A DNA stretch of 64,000 nt from assembly GCA_963668245.2 (NCBI GenBank), contig OY764195.2:2480001-2544000 (forward strand), given 5' to 3'. Below the pieces are notes generated by a model. That model was not told the DNA's origin, ran no database searches, and saw nothing but the letters and a program-made list of their open reading frames with translations. Below are positions 9,823 through 17,512 of the stretch, piece after piece. A program made the position numbers and the translations under genes. How positions within the stretch are numbered: position 1 is the stretch's first letter; each line of letters opens with the position of its first letter. The DNA is from Anoxybacterium sp963668245 (GTDB taxonomy: Bacteria > Bacillota > Clostridia > Peptostreptococcales > Anaerovoracaceae).

Positions 9823-11067
9823 CTATACTTCATATACAATACGACCATTTACAATGGTACAGGCTACCTGACCGAATAGGATTTCTCCAATAAACGGAGA
9901 ATTCTTTCCTTTTGACACAAATTGGGATGGGTCTACCTTATAAGAACGTTCTATGTCAATCACTGCAACATCTCCCACAGCTCCTTCTAGGATGCCATAG
10001 TTCGAGTATCCTAATATTTCAGCTGGTTTTGTACTCATCTTTTCTATGAGCTCCAATGCACTGAGTTTTCCCGTTTTAACAAGAGCCGTATAACATGCCG
10101 CAAAACTTGTCTCAAGCCCCACCACTCCGTTCGGTGCTTCCTGATACGGTTTTAGCTTTTCACCCTCATGATGAGGAGCATGATCTGTGGCAATTGCGTC
10201 AATTGTCCCATCCATCAGTCCTTCTATCAGTGAAATTTGATCTTCCTCTGACTGGAGCGGGGGATTCATTTTTTTATTGGTATCACCCTTGACATCCTCA
10301 CATGTATGAACCAAATAGTGTGGAGCTGTTTCTGCAGTAATATTGGCTCCCCGCTTTTTCCCTTGGCGAATCAATTCAACACTTTTCTTCTCACTGATAT
10401 GGCAAAAGTGTACTTTACATCCTGTTTTTTCTGACAAAGCAATATCACGAGCAACAATTTCTGATTCTGGTTCAGCATGAGAATATACCGTTAATCCAAG
10501 TGCAGCTGCTTCCTTCATGGCTGACTCCATTACGTCTTGGTCTGTTACGGTTTTTCCATCTTCGCTGATACCACAGATTCCACTTCCAAGAAGCTCCTTG
10601 GAGCAAGATGGTGTGTTCATCAATTCTTCATAGCTCACAAGCTCTTTGCCAGCTTGTCCTTTTGTGATGGCTGCCACACAAAAGACATGAATGCCACTGC
10701 CAGTAAATGCTTTTTCGTCAATCAACGAGACAACATCACTTGTATCAATCACTGGATTGGTGTTGGGCATACAGCACACAGTTGTAACCCCACCACGTGC
10801 TGCACTTTTAGATCCACTCACAACATCTTCCTTATATTCAAAACCCGGCTCTCTAAAATGTACATGCAAATCAATCAGGCCTGGCACTACCCATTTTCCA
10901 GTTGCATCTATCACCTTGCAATCCTCCACCTGAAGCAAGTCAGTGGGTATATTGTCTTCACGCCTGACTATCTTTTCAATGATTCCATTGTCAATCAGTA
11001 TGTCTCCCGTACCATGGTATCCAGTGGTTGGGTCAACGATTAAGCCATTGGCGATGAATAATTTCAT
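9823..11067 (-). CDS. pyrC: Dihydroorotase
   Basis: Zinc amidohydrolase that closes carbamoyl aspartate to dihydroorotate. ATG 11067 is preferred (414 residues) because GGAAGGTGG precedes it; the frame stays open upstream to 11112 but lacks a ribosome site there. Metal-binding motif DLHVHFREPG near residues 60-69, CMPNTNPV, ETAPHYL and ATDHAPH with the catalytic Asp are all present, so it is a type I class dihydroorotase and likely active. Its start overlaps the 3' end of pyrI by 35 bases. Confidence 0.96.
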   Translation of the reverse strand: MKLFIANGLIVDPTTGYHGTGDILIDNGIIEKIVRREDNIPTDLLQVEDCKVIDATGKWVVPGLIDLHVHFREPGFEYKEDVVSGSKSAARGGVTTVCCMPNTNPVIDTSDVVSLIDEKAFTGSGIHVFCVAAITKGQAGKELVSYEELMNTPSCSKELLGSGICGISEDGKTVTDQDVMESAMKEAAALGLTVYSHAEPESEIVARDIALSEKTGCKVHFCHISEKKSVELIRQGKKRGANITAETAPHYLVHTCEDVKGDTNKKMNPPLQSEEDQISLIEGLMDGTIDAIATDHAPHHEGEKLKPYQEAPNGVVGLETSFAACYTALVKTGKLSALELIEKMSTKPAEILGYSNYGILEGAVGDVAVIDIERSYKVDPSQFVSKGKNSPFIGEILFGQVACTIVNGRIVYEV

Positions 11068-11503
11068 TGCTGTAACCACCTTCCATATTGATAATCTCAT
11101 CACAATAATCACAACGATACTCCCTGGTATCTTTGTCGATCAAGAGGAAAATTTGAGGTGCTGCTGGTTCGATGGAAGTAACACATCTTGGATTTTTACA
11201 CTTGATGATGTTCACCACTTTTTCAGGTACTGTCAGATGTATCTTTCTACGGATGATATGATCTTCAATCACATTCACCGTCGCTTTTGGATCAATTAAT
11301 CCAAGTGCTGTTAAGTCGATGTCTATTACATTTTCAATTTTTACAACATCTTTTCTGCCGTATTTATTGCTAACAGCATTCATGATAAGCGCTACTGTAT
11401 TCTTTGAAGCATCCACATTCAAATATTTTAAAATCTGCATCCCAAGCCCAGCTGTAATATGATCTATTACAATACCTTGTTTTATACTATCAATCACTAC
11501 CAT
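11033..11503 (-). CDS. pyrI: Aspartate carbamoyltransferase regulatory subunit
   Basis: Zinc-binding regulatory chain that forms the heteromeric ATCase with PyrB and binds CTP/ATP as effectors. The 156-residue protein starts MVVIDSIKQGIVIDHITAG, the allosteric domain pattern. The zinc cysteines are seen as CKNPRC and CDYC in the C-terminal domain. It follows pyrB by four bases, so a 1:1 complex is expected. Its presence means enzyme activity is under allosteric control in addition to the transcriptional attenuation inferred upstream. Confidence 0.96.
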   Translation of the reverse strand: MVVIDSIKQGIVIDHITAGLGMQILKYLNVDASKNTVALIMNAVSNKYGRKDVVKIENVIDIDLTALGLIDPKATVNVIEDHIIRRKIHLTVPEKVVNIIKCKNPRCVTSIEPAAPQIFLLIDKDTREYRCDYCDEIINMEGGYSNEIIHRQWLNR

Positions 11504-11507
11504 AACA

Positions 11508-12440
11508 TTACCCCCTTCTTTCTACCCCTAGCAAGCTCATGATGAGAGCCATTCTCACATACATCCCGTATTTTGCCTGCTTAAAGTACAGTGCTCTTGG
11601 ATCATTATCTACTTCAACAGCAATTTCGTTTACCCTTGGCAGTGGATGAAGCACCATCATATTCGGACCTGCCAACTCCATCTTTTTGGTGTCTAAAATA
11701 TATCGATCTTTTAATCTCAAATAATCATCCTCATTGAAAAAGCGTTCCCTCTGGACACGTGTCATATACAATACGTCCAGCTTTGGAAGCGCTTCCTGCA
11801 TGTTTTGGACCTCTTCAAATGGGATATTATTCTTGAGCAAAACCTCTTTTCGCACATATTCAGGTATTTTTAGTTCTTCTGGAGAAATTAGTATAAATGA
11901 GATATCCTGATACCTTGACAATGCTTTAATCAAAGAATGAACAGTTCTTCCAAACTTTAAATCTCCGCAAAGTCCTACCGTAAGATTGTCCAAGCTACCT
12001 TTTTCTCTTCGAATTGTTAATAAATCAGTCAGCGTCTGAGTTGGATGCTGATGCCCACCATCTCCGGCGTTGATAACAGGCATATCAGTACATGCAGCGG
12101 CCACTTTGGGCGCACCTTCTTTTGGATGGCGCATCACTGCCACATCAGCATAGCATGCCACCGTGCGAATGGTATCTGAGATGCTTTCCCCTTTTGCAAC
12201 TGAGCTAGAGTTAGGTTCCGAAAAACCAATCACCTGTCCACCAAGTCTAAGCATAGCCGCTTCAAAACTAAATCTAGTTCTTGTACTTGGTTCGTAAAAC
12301 AGCGTTGCCAACAATTTCCCATCACATACTTTAGCATATTTCTCTGGAGTTTCAATTATATCATCTGCCAATAAAAACAGTTCTTCCAATTCTTCCTTCG
12401 TAAAATCAAGCGGTTCCAATAAACTTTTTCCTTTTAACAC
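11508..12440 (-). CDS. pyrB: Aspartate carbamoyltransferase catalytic subunit
   Basis: Transfers carbamoyl to aspartate, the committed step of pyrimidine synthesis. The 310-residue protein shows the carbamoyl phosphate motif FYEPSTRTR followed by FSFEAAMLRLGG, DGGHQHPTQTLTDL, and HPLPRVNEI at the C-terminus. First structural gene of the pyr operon. The intrinsic terminator 46 bases upstream of the ATG must be read through for it to be expressed. Confidence 0.97.
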   Translation of the reverse strand: MLKGKSLLEPLDFTKEELEELFLLADDIIETPEKYAKVCDGKLLATLFYEPSTRTRFSFEAAMLRLGGQVIGFSEPNSSSVAKGESISDTIRTVACYADVAVMRHPKEGAPKVAAACTDMPVINAGDGGHQHPTQTLTDLLTIRREKGSLDNLTVGLCGDLKFGRTVHSLIKALSRYQDISFILISPEELKIPEYVRKEVLLKNNIPFEEVQNMQEALPKLDVLYMTRVQRERFFNEDDYLRLKDRYILDTKKMELAGPNMMVLHPLPRVNEIAVEVDNDPRALYFKQAKYGMYVRMALIMSLLGVERRG

Positions 12441-12486
12441 GCGATCCCCTCCTCTTCCAACGCATTGTTGCGTTTTAACCTTCCAT

Positions 12487-12514
12487 AAAAAAAAAGCCTC
12501 CCAAAACGGAAGAC
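12487..12514 (-). terminator. Intrinsic terminator in the pyr leader (attenuator)
   Basis: On the minus strand GTCTTCC (12514-12508), loop GTTTT, GGGAGGC (12502-12496) form a 7-bp stem with two G-U pairs, then nine T (12495-12487). It lies between the pyr promoter and pyrB, so it would stop transcription before the structural genes unless disarmed. The stop codon of the leader frame ends one base before the stem. Confidence 0.85.
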
Positions 12515-12515
12515 T

Positions 12516-12635
12516 CTATTTGTGAAATTGAAAACAAAAATGGAAACTAGCACCCTCAGAATAAAACAGTTGTCCTATAACAGGTGATTTCATCATTTTA
12601 TTCTTAATGCGGTATCTCTTCAAAATCATTTCCAC
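12516..12635 (-). CDS. Putative Phe-rich pyr leader peptide (PyrL-like)
   Basis: A 39-codon frame in the pyr leader, starting with GTG at 12635 and ending with TAG at 12518-12516. GAAAGGA lies five bases upstream of the GTG, so it should be translated. An in-frame ATG is codon 3. The last nine residues are FHFCFQFHK, coded by a U-rich stretch of the transcript. In the enterobacterial pyrBI leader a U-rich tract coding for Phe makes RNA polymerase pause when UTP is scarce, letting the ribosome catch up and block the terminator. Here a ribosome at the stop codon would cover the 5' arm of the terminator stem. That mechanism is inferred from layout; the peptide itself resembles PyrL only in Phe content and placement. 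Confidence 0.6.
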   Translation of the reverse strand: MEMILKRYRIKNKMMKSPVIGQLFYSEGASFHFCFQFHK

Positions 12636-12670
12636 GTTTATCCTTTCATATTTTTGCTTAAATCTCCAGT

Positions 12671-12699
12671 ATAGTACCACAATATAAAAGGTTCGTCAA
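12671..12699 (-). promoter_or_regulatory. Sigma-A type promoter of the pyr operon
   Basis: Minus-strand TTGACG (12699-12694), 17-base spacer, TACTAT (12676-12671). Transcription would start near 12664, about 29 bases before the leader GTG and about 220 before pyrB. I searched the leader for the PyrR binding-loop pattern and did not see it. Confidence 0.8.
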
Positions 12700-12722
12700 T
12701 CGATTTTGGAAAAATAAAAAGA

Positions 12723-12971
12723 TCATTTTTTCTTCTTTTTTTTATGATGTGGATATCCAGCTTTCACCGTGTCTCTTGATTCTCTTTGTTTTTGAACCAT
12801 CTTCTTACCGCGGTTTAAGGTAATCATTACAGCACCAACATATAAAATTGTTACCACAATAATAATTTTAATAATTGCCGCATCATTTTCAGCCAAACCC
12901 ATCGTACGTGCAAAAAGCAATACAGACGCTACCAAAATCCAATAATACAATGCAACACTAACCTTTGTCAT
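12723..12971 (-). CDS. Small membrane protein with two TM helices and a poly-Lys tail
   Basis: Not recognised. ATG 12971 is favoured because GGAGA stands six bases upstream; an ATG at 12977 touches the same GGAGA and is less likely. The 82-residue product has two hydrophobic segments (about residues 4-22 and 33-54) joined by a short polar turn, then a basic cytoplasmic tail that ends in HH and six Lys. No catalytic motif. It lies 24 bases before the pyr promoter and has no clear terminator, so some read-through into the pyr leader is possible. Confidence 0.6.
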   Translation of the reverse strand: MTKVSVALYYWILVASVLLFARTMGLAENDAAIIKIIIVVTILYVGAVMITLNRGKKMVQKQRESRDTVKAGYPHHKKKKKK

Positions 12972-13086
12972 TTCCATTCTCCATTTCTATTTTTTCTTAT
13001 TATAATACTAGTTTCATTATACAATAAACAGTTCCTCCCTTACAAACAAAAAGAATGATATTCCATGAAAATATTCTGAAAGTTAT

Positions 13087-13117
13087 TTGTGAACCAATGA
13101 CATTCTTCTGCTATAAT
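13087..13117 (+). promoter_or_regulatory. Promoter with extended -10 for the FliB-like gene
   Basis: TTGTGA at 13087-13092, a 19-base spacer, and TATAAT at 13112-13117 preceded by TGC, the extended -10 form. It stands 36 bases before the ATG. Confidence 0.5.
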
Positions 13118-13152
13118 AGGATGGAATATAAAAACCTTGAAAGCAGGAAAAG

Positions 13153-14466
13153 ATGAGAAGCGAAAAGAAAAGTTTTCAAAATAAAATAAAACCCTCACAT
13201 ATCAAACTGCGTATTCCAAAATATTTGATGGATTTTCATTGCATCGGTGGAATCTGTCAAGACAATTGCTGTATTGGATGGCAGGTTGAAATCGACCAGG
13301 TTACTTTTCAAAAATATCAAAAAATACAAGATAAAGAATTACGCCAATTGATTGGGCAACATGTTTATCAAAACAGTGAGTGCTATGATCCACAAATCGA
13401 TTTTGGATGTGTCACCCTAAAAAAAGAAAACAGATGTCCATTTTTAGATCATGAAAATCTATGCAAAATACAAAAAAAGCTTGGACACGATTTCCTTTCT
13501 AATGTCTGTGCCACCTACCCAAGATATACAAACCAAGTCAACAATATATTAGAGTGCTCAGCAAATATATCATGCCCAGAAGCAGCCCGTTTGATTTTGA
13601 ATGAAAAAGACGGAATTCGTTTTCTGGAAATCGACTTCATTCCTTCCCAGCGAAATATCATCAATATCAGCCTTGATCAAAAAAAACATCAGGGAAATCT
13701 TATGATTCAATATTTTGAAGAATTTCGGAATATAACCATTTCTGCTTTACAAGACCATTCCCTTCCCCTTTGGAAACAGCTCACCCAACTAGGTTGTTTT
13801 TATGATACAGCAGACGCATTCATCAAAAACAATAATCAAAAATCTTTACATGCTTTCCTAGTAAAAACAATAGATACGCAAAACCAAAAGAAGACCAAGT
13901 CACAAAACCAAAAGCCAGCACCTAATCGCATCAAAAACCAAAGCCTAGGACAAAATTCCAGTTTATTACAAGCTCAACCTACAAATAAAACGAAACCCAA
14001 TTCATATCTGGCACTTTCAAAGCTGTTGAAATCATCAGAACAAAAAACAAAGATTGACAGTGCTGCATATCTAAAAATGGCAAAAGAATGGAATCTAGTC
14101 ACAGAAACGGAATATGAAAATGCATATCGCCATTGGTACCTTCCCTTTCAAGAAGCACATCGTTATCTGCTCGAAAACTATTTAGTGAACTACGTTTTCG
14201 GTGGACTTTTTCCCGCGTCCGAGAGCACATCTCCTTTCGAGTCATTCATGATGCTACTATTTCGTTATGTTCTCATTCGACGACGTATCATTGAGTTGGC
14301 TGCTTTTCGGGGTGATTTGAATATAGAGCAATGCATATCTCTAATTCAAACGTTTTCCAAGGCCATTGAGCATCATTACACCTATTTAGAAATCATGGCA
14401 AAGCAATGCAAACAAAATCATAACATGAATCTATCTTTTGCCCAATTATTATTAGCAGAACATTAA
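13153..14466 (+). CDS. fliB: FliB-type flagellin lysine N-methylase
   Basis: Member of the Cys-rich family typified by FliB, which methylates lysines of flagellin in Salmonella. The 437-residue protein has CIGGICQDNCCIGW near residues 30-43 and a second cluster with CPFLDHENLCKIQ and CATYPR around 95-125, which probably bind a metal centre. The middle (about 230-300) is a Lys/Gln/Asn-rich low-complexity insert. AGGAAAAG precedes the ATG. It stands alone with its own promoter and no flagellar genes are nearby, so the substrate is inferred from family only. Its stop overlaps the blaI stop by four bases, tail to tail. Confidence 0.8.
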   Translation: MRSEKKSFQNKIKPSHIKLRIPKYLMDFHCIGGICQDNCCIGWQVEIDQVTFQKYQKIQDKELRQLIGQHVYQNSECYDPQIDFGCVTLKKENRCPFLDHENLCKIQKKLGHDFLSNVCATYPRYTNQVNNILECSANISCPEAARLILNEKDGIRFLEIDFIPSQRNIINISLDQKKHQGNLMIQYFEEFRNITISALQDHSLPLWKQLTQLGCFYDTADAFIKNNNQKSLHAFLVKTIDTQNQKKTKSQNQKPAPNRIKNQSLGQNSSLLQAQPTNKTKPNSYLALSKLLKSSEQKTKIDSAAYLKMAKEWNLVTETEYENAYRHWYLPFQEAHRYLLENYLVNYVFGGLFPASESTSPFESFMMLLFRYVLIRRRIIELAAFRGDLNIEQCISLIQTFSKAIEHHYTYLEIMAKQCKQNHNMNLSFAQLLLAEH

Positions 14467-14849
14467 TTTTTGATTTTTTTGATGATATTTTGCAATTCAT
14501 TACGCTCTTGTTCCGAAAGGTTACTGTCCTTAGTCATTGTGGATACCAACATGGACAGTGATCCTTCAAAAACACGATTCAAAAATCTACTTGCCTCTTT
14601 CTCTTTGCAATCAACCTCAGATATTCCAGCACGATACCGAAACGTACCAGCAGTCTTTGTTTCTGCAAGAATGGCTTTTTTTTGTACCAAACGATTTACT
14701 AACGTACGTATTGTGGTATAGCTCCATTTGGACTCGGCCAAGGCAAGGGAGATTTCCTTCAAAGTCAAATCAGGCGTTTCCCAAAGCACCTGCATCACTT
14801 TCCACTCCGATTCACTAATATTCAACTGCTCTTTTTTTTCTCTAGGCAT
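14463..14849 (-). CDS. blaI: BlaI/MecI family transcriptional repressor
   Basis: Winged-helix dimeric repressor that is cleaved when the partner sensor protease is activated. I prefer ATG 14849 (128 residues), with AAAGGG seven bases upstream, over ATG 14864. The N-terminal domain is typical: ISESEWKVMQVLWE, then SYTTIRTLVNRLVQKK recognition helix and GTFRYRAGIS wing. The C-terminal helical part serves dimerisation. It is downstream of the sensor gene blaR1 by 53 bases and presumably co-transcribed. The boxes before blaR1 are its expected targets. Confidence 0.92.
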   Translation of the reverse strand: MPREKKEQLNISESEWKVMQVLWETPDLTLKEISLALAESKWSYTTIRTLVNRLVQKKAILAETKTAGTFRYRAGISEVDCKEKEASRFLNRVFEGSLSMLVSTMTKDSNLSEQERNELQNIIKKIKN

Positions 14850-14902
14850 ATCTTTCCCTTTCATTTATAGCTTTGATATTCAATTCAATTTAAATTTCAG
14901 TG

Positions 14903-17395
14903 TTACATCTTTCTCAAATACGCCAAATACTGCTGAAATGTGTCTTGCTGCTTCATTGTTTCTCTGATACTTGCTCCCCAGTCTTTTTCTATGCTTTGTC
15001 GGTCAATACAAATGCTATGCTTGTATGAGACTCCATCTGCAATTCCTAGAACCTGAAATTCAACAGAATCGCAATTGTCAACCAGCGCCATAAAGATCAT
15101 ACCATTTATCTTGAGTTGGCGTTTTATCATAGGAGAAATTTCCCAACCACTGCTATCCGCCAAAGCCTTGTCTGGTCTGCTTACAAATACGCCATTACCG
15201 GCTTTTGTCATATCATATGAAACCGTGATACCATACGGTTCAGCTTTGGTATGAAGCTCTACCCCATTTCCATATTCATGTAATGGAAGCGCACCAATAA
15301 TTCGTCCATCAGCAGAAGCATCACCAATATAAGGGGTACGCAAATCATACAAGAATAAAGCACTTTGACTTTCCACTCTATTTTCTAGCGTATTGATGAT
15401 GGTATTTGCAGTAAAATCCTGATGATACATACTCTCTGAATTTTGGTTTTGCCCTTCAATTCCGCTATCCGGGACGATTCCAATCAAACGAATTTTGCCA
15501 AAAACATCCTTATCAAAGACAGCCAATTGATTTCGATATTCAATTTGCTGGTTATCTTTCTTGACGATGGCACCACTTTTTAAATCGTTATACCAGTCTG
15601 GATAGGCAGGTTCCAAGGTATAATTTAATCTATATATAAATACGCTAGGATAGATAAATGACCAGATTTCACGATTGCTGCCCACCGCACTGAGTTCTTC
15701 AATTTGAACCCCTGATATATCAGAATCCATTGGCAAGTTAGCATCTTCATAGCCCTTAAAATATGCTGTCAAAAGGCTCTTAGCATCCTGCTTCTGATCC
15801 TCTGACGCGTTTTTCTCCGGTTGATATCTATCAGGCTGGTCAATCTTTTGAAAAGACTCGGCTACTTGAATTATTTGTTTCTCAGATACCACATTCTCCT
15901 CTGCCCAGATTTCATAGACCCATTTTAATTCTGTGTGTGTCAGAACAAAAATGTGAATTTCGTTGCTAGATAAAACAGCATCATCCTGCTCCTTGTCTGT
16001 TCGTTCTATAAATTGAGCAGCGGATTCTTTTTCAGCTCGGATATGGTAGATTAGAAAAGTCAAATCACCTTTTTCTTTTTGAAATGCCTCCAAAACTTCA
16101 GAATGATTGGGTAAAAAAAGCTCTCCTTTTGTTAGCAAAGATTCCCCATAAGATGACTCTGTTTGTTCCAAATCAATGCCTTCTGCAGATTGATAATGCA
16201 CACCTCCAAAAACTTGATTATTTTCCAAACAAAATTCATCTTGCTCATTCATTTTTGCCGTGTAGGAAGCAGGAACTTCAAAAAAATAATCCCCTATTCC
16301 AACTCTTACGACAGCTTCCCGTCCATTGGTCAATGTGATGAATCCAATCCCTAAAACAAGAATTACCATTAGAGCTACAAAACCAACCCCTGTCCTTTTT
16401 TCAAAGGACAAGTTTTTAATTCTCTTCGCAACTTCCTTTTTTCCTCTAAAAAAACCAAGACTGCCAAAGGTGAGAGGTTCACCAATCGAAGTTGTCTTCA
16501 ACAGTGTGCTCGCATAAGATTGTCGTTCTCCCGTCTGTGCCACAACCTGTTCATCACAAATCAATTCCAAATCTGTAGAAAAGGCATGAAAACAATACCA
16601 CATCAAAGGATGAAACCAATAAATAGTAAGAAGCGCACATCCGACGAATCTCAATAGCCCGTCTTGATGTTTTATATGATAGCATTCATGCAAAATCATA
16701 TGCTCTAACACTTCTAGATTTTCTTCTTCTGGAATCACTACAATTGGATGGATGCTCCCAAACACAAAAGGTCTTGTACTCCCTTTTTTCAAGGTAATCC
16801 GATCGGATCTCACGCTGGCTTTTGTAGCACATTCATGAAAAATTCCAATCACACGGGTATCTGTCCAGTCTAGAAAACATAATAGCTTTCTTTTGATGCC
16901 AATGGCTGAAGTAATAAAATATATGGCAAAACAAAGAGCGCCAATTGCCCAAATTAGAATCACATAAACAAGAATCACGTTCTTTATTTGTTGTTGCCGC
17001 TCATATGATTGCATCTGAGAATTCAAACCATCATTTGATATCATTTGATTGTCATTTGAGTTTTCAAATTGGCGAGTCCCATCCAGATTTTCCGATTGAC
17101 TATCCCCAATATTTTCAACGGAGTTCAAGGAAGCTTCCAAATTCCCAAAACCATCAACCCTTGTTTTCATCAGATCTCGGTCCACAGAATAGTGGTAAAG
17201 AAAAGATTCTGGCAAATGATTCATGAAACTAAAATCACTTTCTGGCATAATTGGAAACATCAATCGTATGGCTAAAATCAACCATAGCCACAAATGCCAC
17301 TTTGATTTCACTCTCCCTGTGATAATAAATCTAGCAAACAAAACCAATAAGGCAGTGATTGTACTTCCAACAATAATCTGAATCAATAGCTCCAT
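14903..17395 (-). CDS. blaR1: BlaR1/MecR1-type M56 metalloprotease sensor with unusual extracellular domain
   Basis: Membrane zinc protease that signals to BlaI. ATG 17395 follows AAAGGAG by six bases; a GTG at 17398 is also possible. The 830-residue protein has N-terminal TM helices (about 3-25 and 35-50), a long loop, further TM helices near 135-160, and the zinc motif HECYH (LEHMILHECYHIKHQDG) near residue 238, with another TM near 350-365. The roughly 460-residue extracellular C-terminal region shows no SxxK/SxN/KTG set of a penicillin-binding sensor. It has two parts, one acidic around 380-540 and one around 560-830. So the ligand may not be a beta-lactam. No beta-lactamase gene is nearby. 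Confidence 0.85.
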   Translation of the reverse strand: MELLIQIIVGSTITALLVLFARFIITGRVKSKWHLWLWLILAIRLMFPIMPESDFSFMNHLPESFLYHYSVDRDLMKTRVDGFGNLEASLNSVENIGDSQSENLDGTRQFENSNDNQMISNDGLNSQMQSYERQQQIKNVILVYVILIWAIGALCFAIYFITSAIGIKRKLLCFLDWTDTRVIGIFHECATKASVRSDRITLKKGSTRPFVFGSIHPIVVIPEEENLEVLEHMILHECYHIKHQDGLLRFVGCALLTIYWFHPLMWYCFHAFSTDLELICDEQVVAQTGERQSYASTLLKTTSIGEPLTFGSLGFFRGKKEVAKRIKNLSFEKRTGVGFVALMVILVLGIGFITLTNGREAVVRVGIGDYFFEVPASYTAKMNEQDEFCLENNQVFGGVHYQSAEGIDLEQTESSYGESLLTKGELFLPNHSEVLEAFQKEKGDLTFLIYHIRAEKESAAQFIERTDKEQDDAVLSSNEIHIFVLTHTELKWVYEIWAEENVVSEKQIIQVAESFQKIDQPDRYQPEKNASEDQKQDAKSLLTAYFKGYEDANLPMDSDISGVQIEELSAVGSNREIWSFIYPSVFIYRLNYTLEPAYPDWYNDLKSGAIVKKDNQQIEYRNQLAVFDKDVFGKIRLIGIVPDSGIEGQNQNSESMYHQDFTANTIINTLENRVESQSALFLYDLRTPYIGDASADGRIIGALPLHEYGNGVELHTKAEPYGITVSYDMTKAGNGVFVSRPDKALADSSGWEISPMIKRQLKINGMIFMALVDNCDSVEFQVLGIADGVSYKHSICIDRQSIEKDWGASIRETMKQQDTFQQYLAYLRKM

Positions 17396-17423
17396 CACAT
17401 TCTCCTTTAAACAACAAAACGAC

Positions 17424-17494
17424 TACAAATGTAATCCATCATTAGTTTACATTTGTAGTCGTAATTTGTCAATTGTTTTTTGTTTACATTTGTA
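17424..17494 (-). promoter_or_regulatory. blaR1-blaI promoter with three BlaI-type operator boxes
   Basis: Three 10-base boxes of TACAAATGTA or its complement lie at 17424-17433, 17448-17457 and 17485-17494, each extended by GTAGTCG/CGACTAC. BlaI/MecI family operators carry TACA and TGTA half-sites spaced this way. A minus-strand promoter TTGACA (17472-17467), 17 bases, TAAACT (17449-17444) is overlapped by the middle box and flanked by the others, so BlaI should repress its own operon. Confidence 0.8.
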
Positions 17495-17512
17495 GTCGTA
17501 TTCTTATCGCAA

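Noticed and set aside
12440..12720. PyrR-type attenuator
   Set aside because: I found no PyrR-binding loop pattern upstream of pyrB; the leader peptide and U-rich tract explain the layout better.
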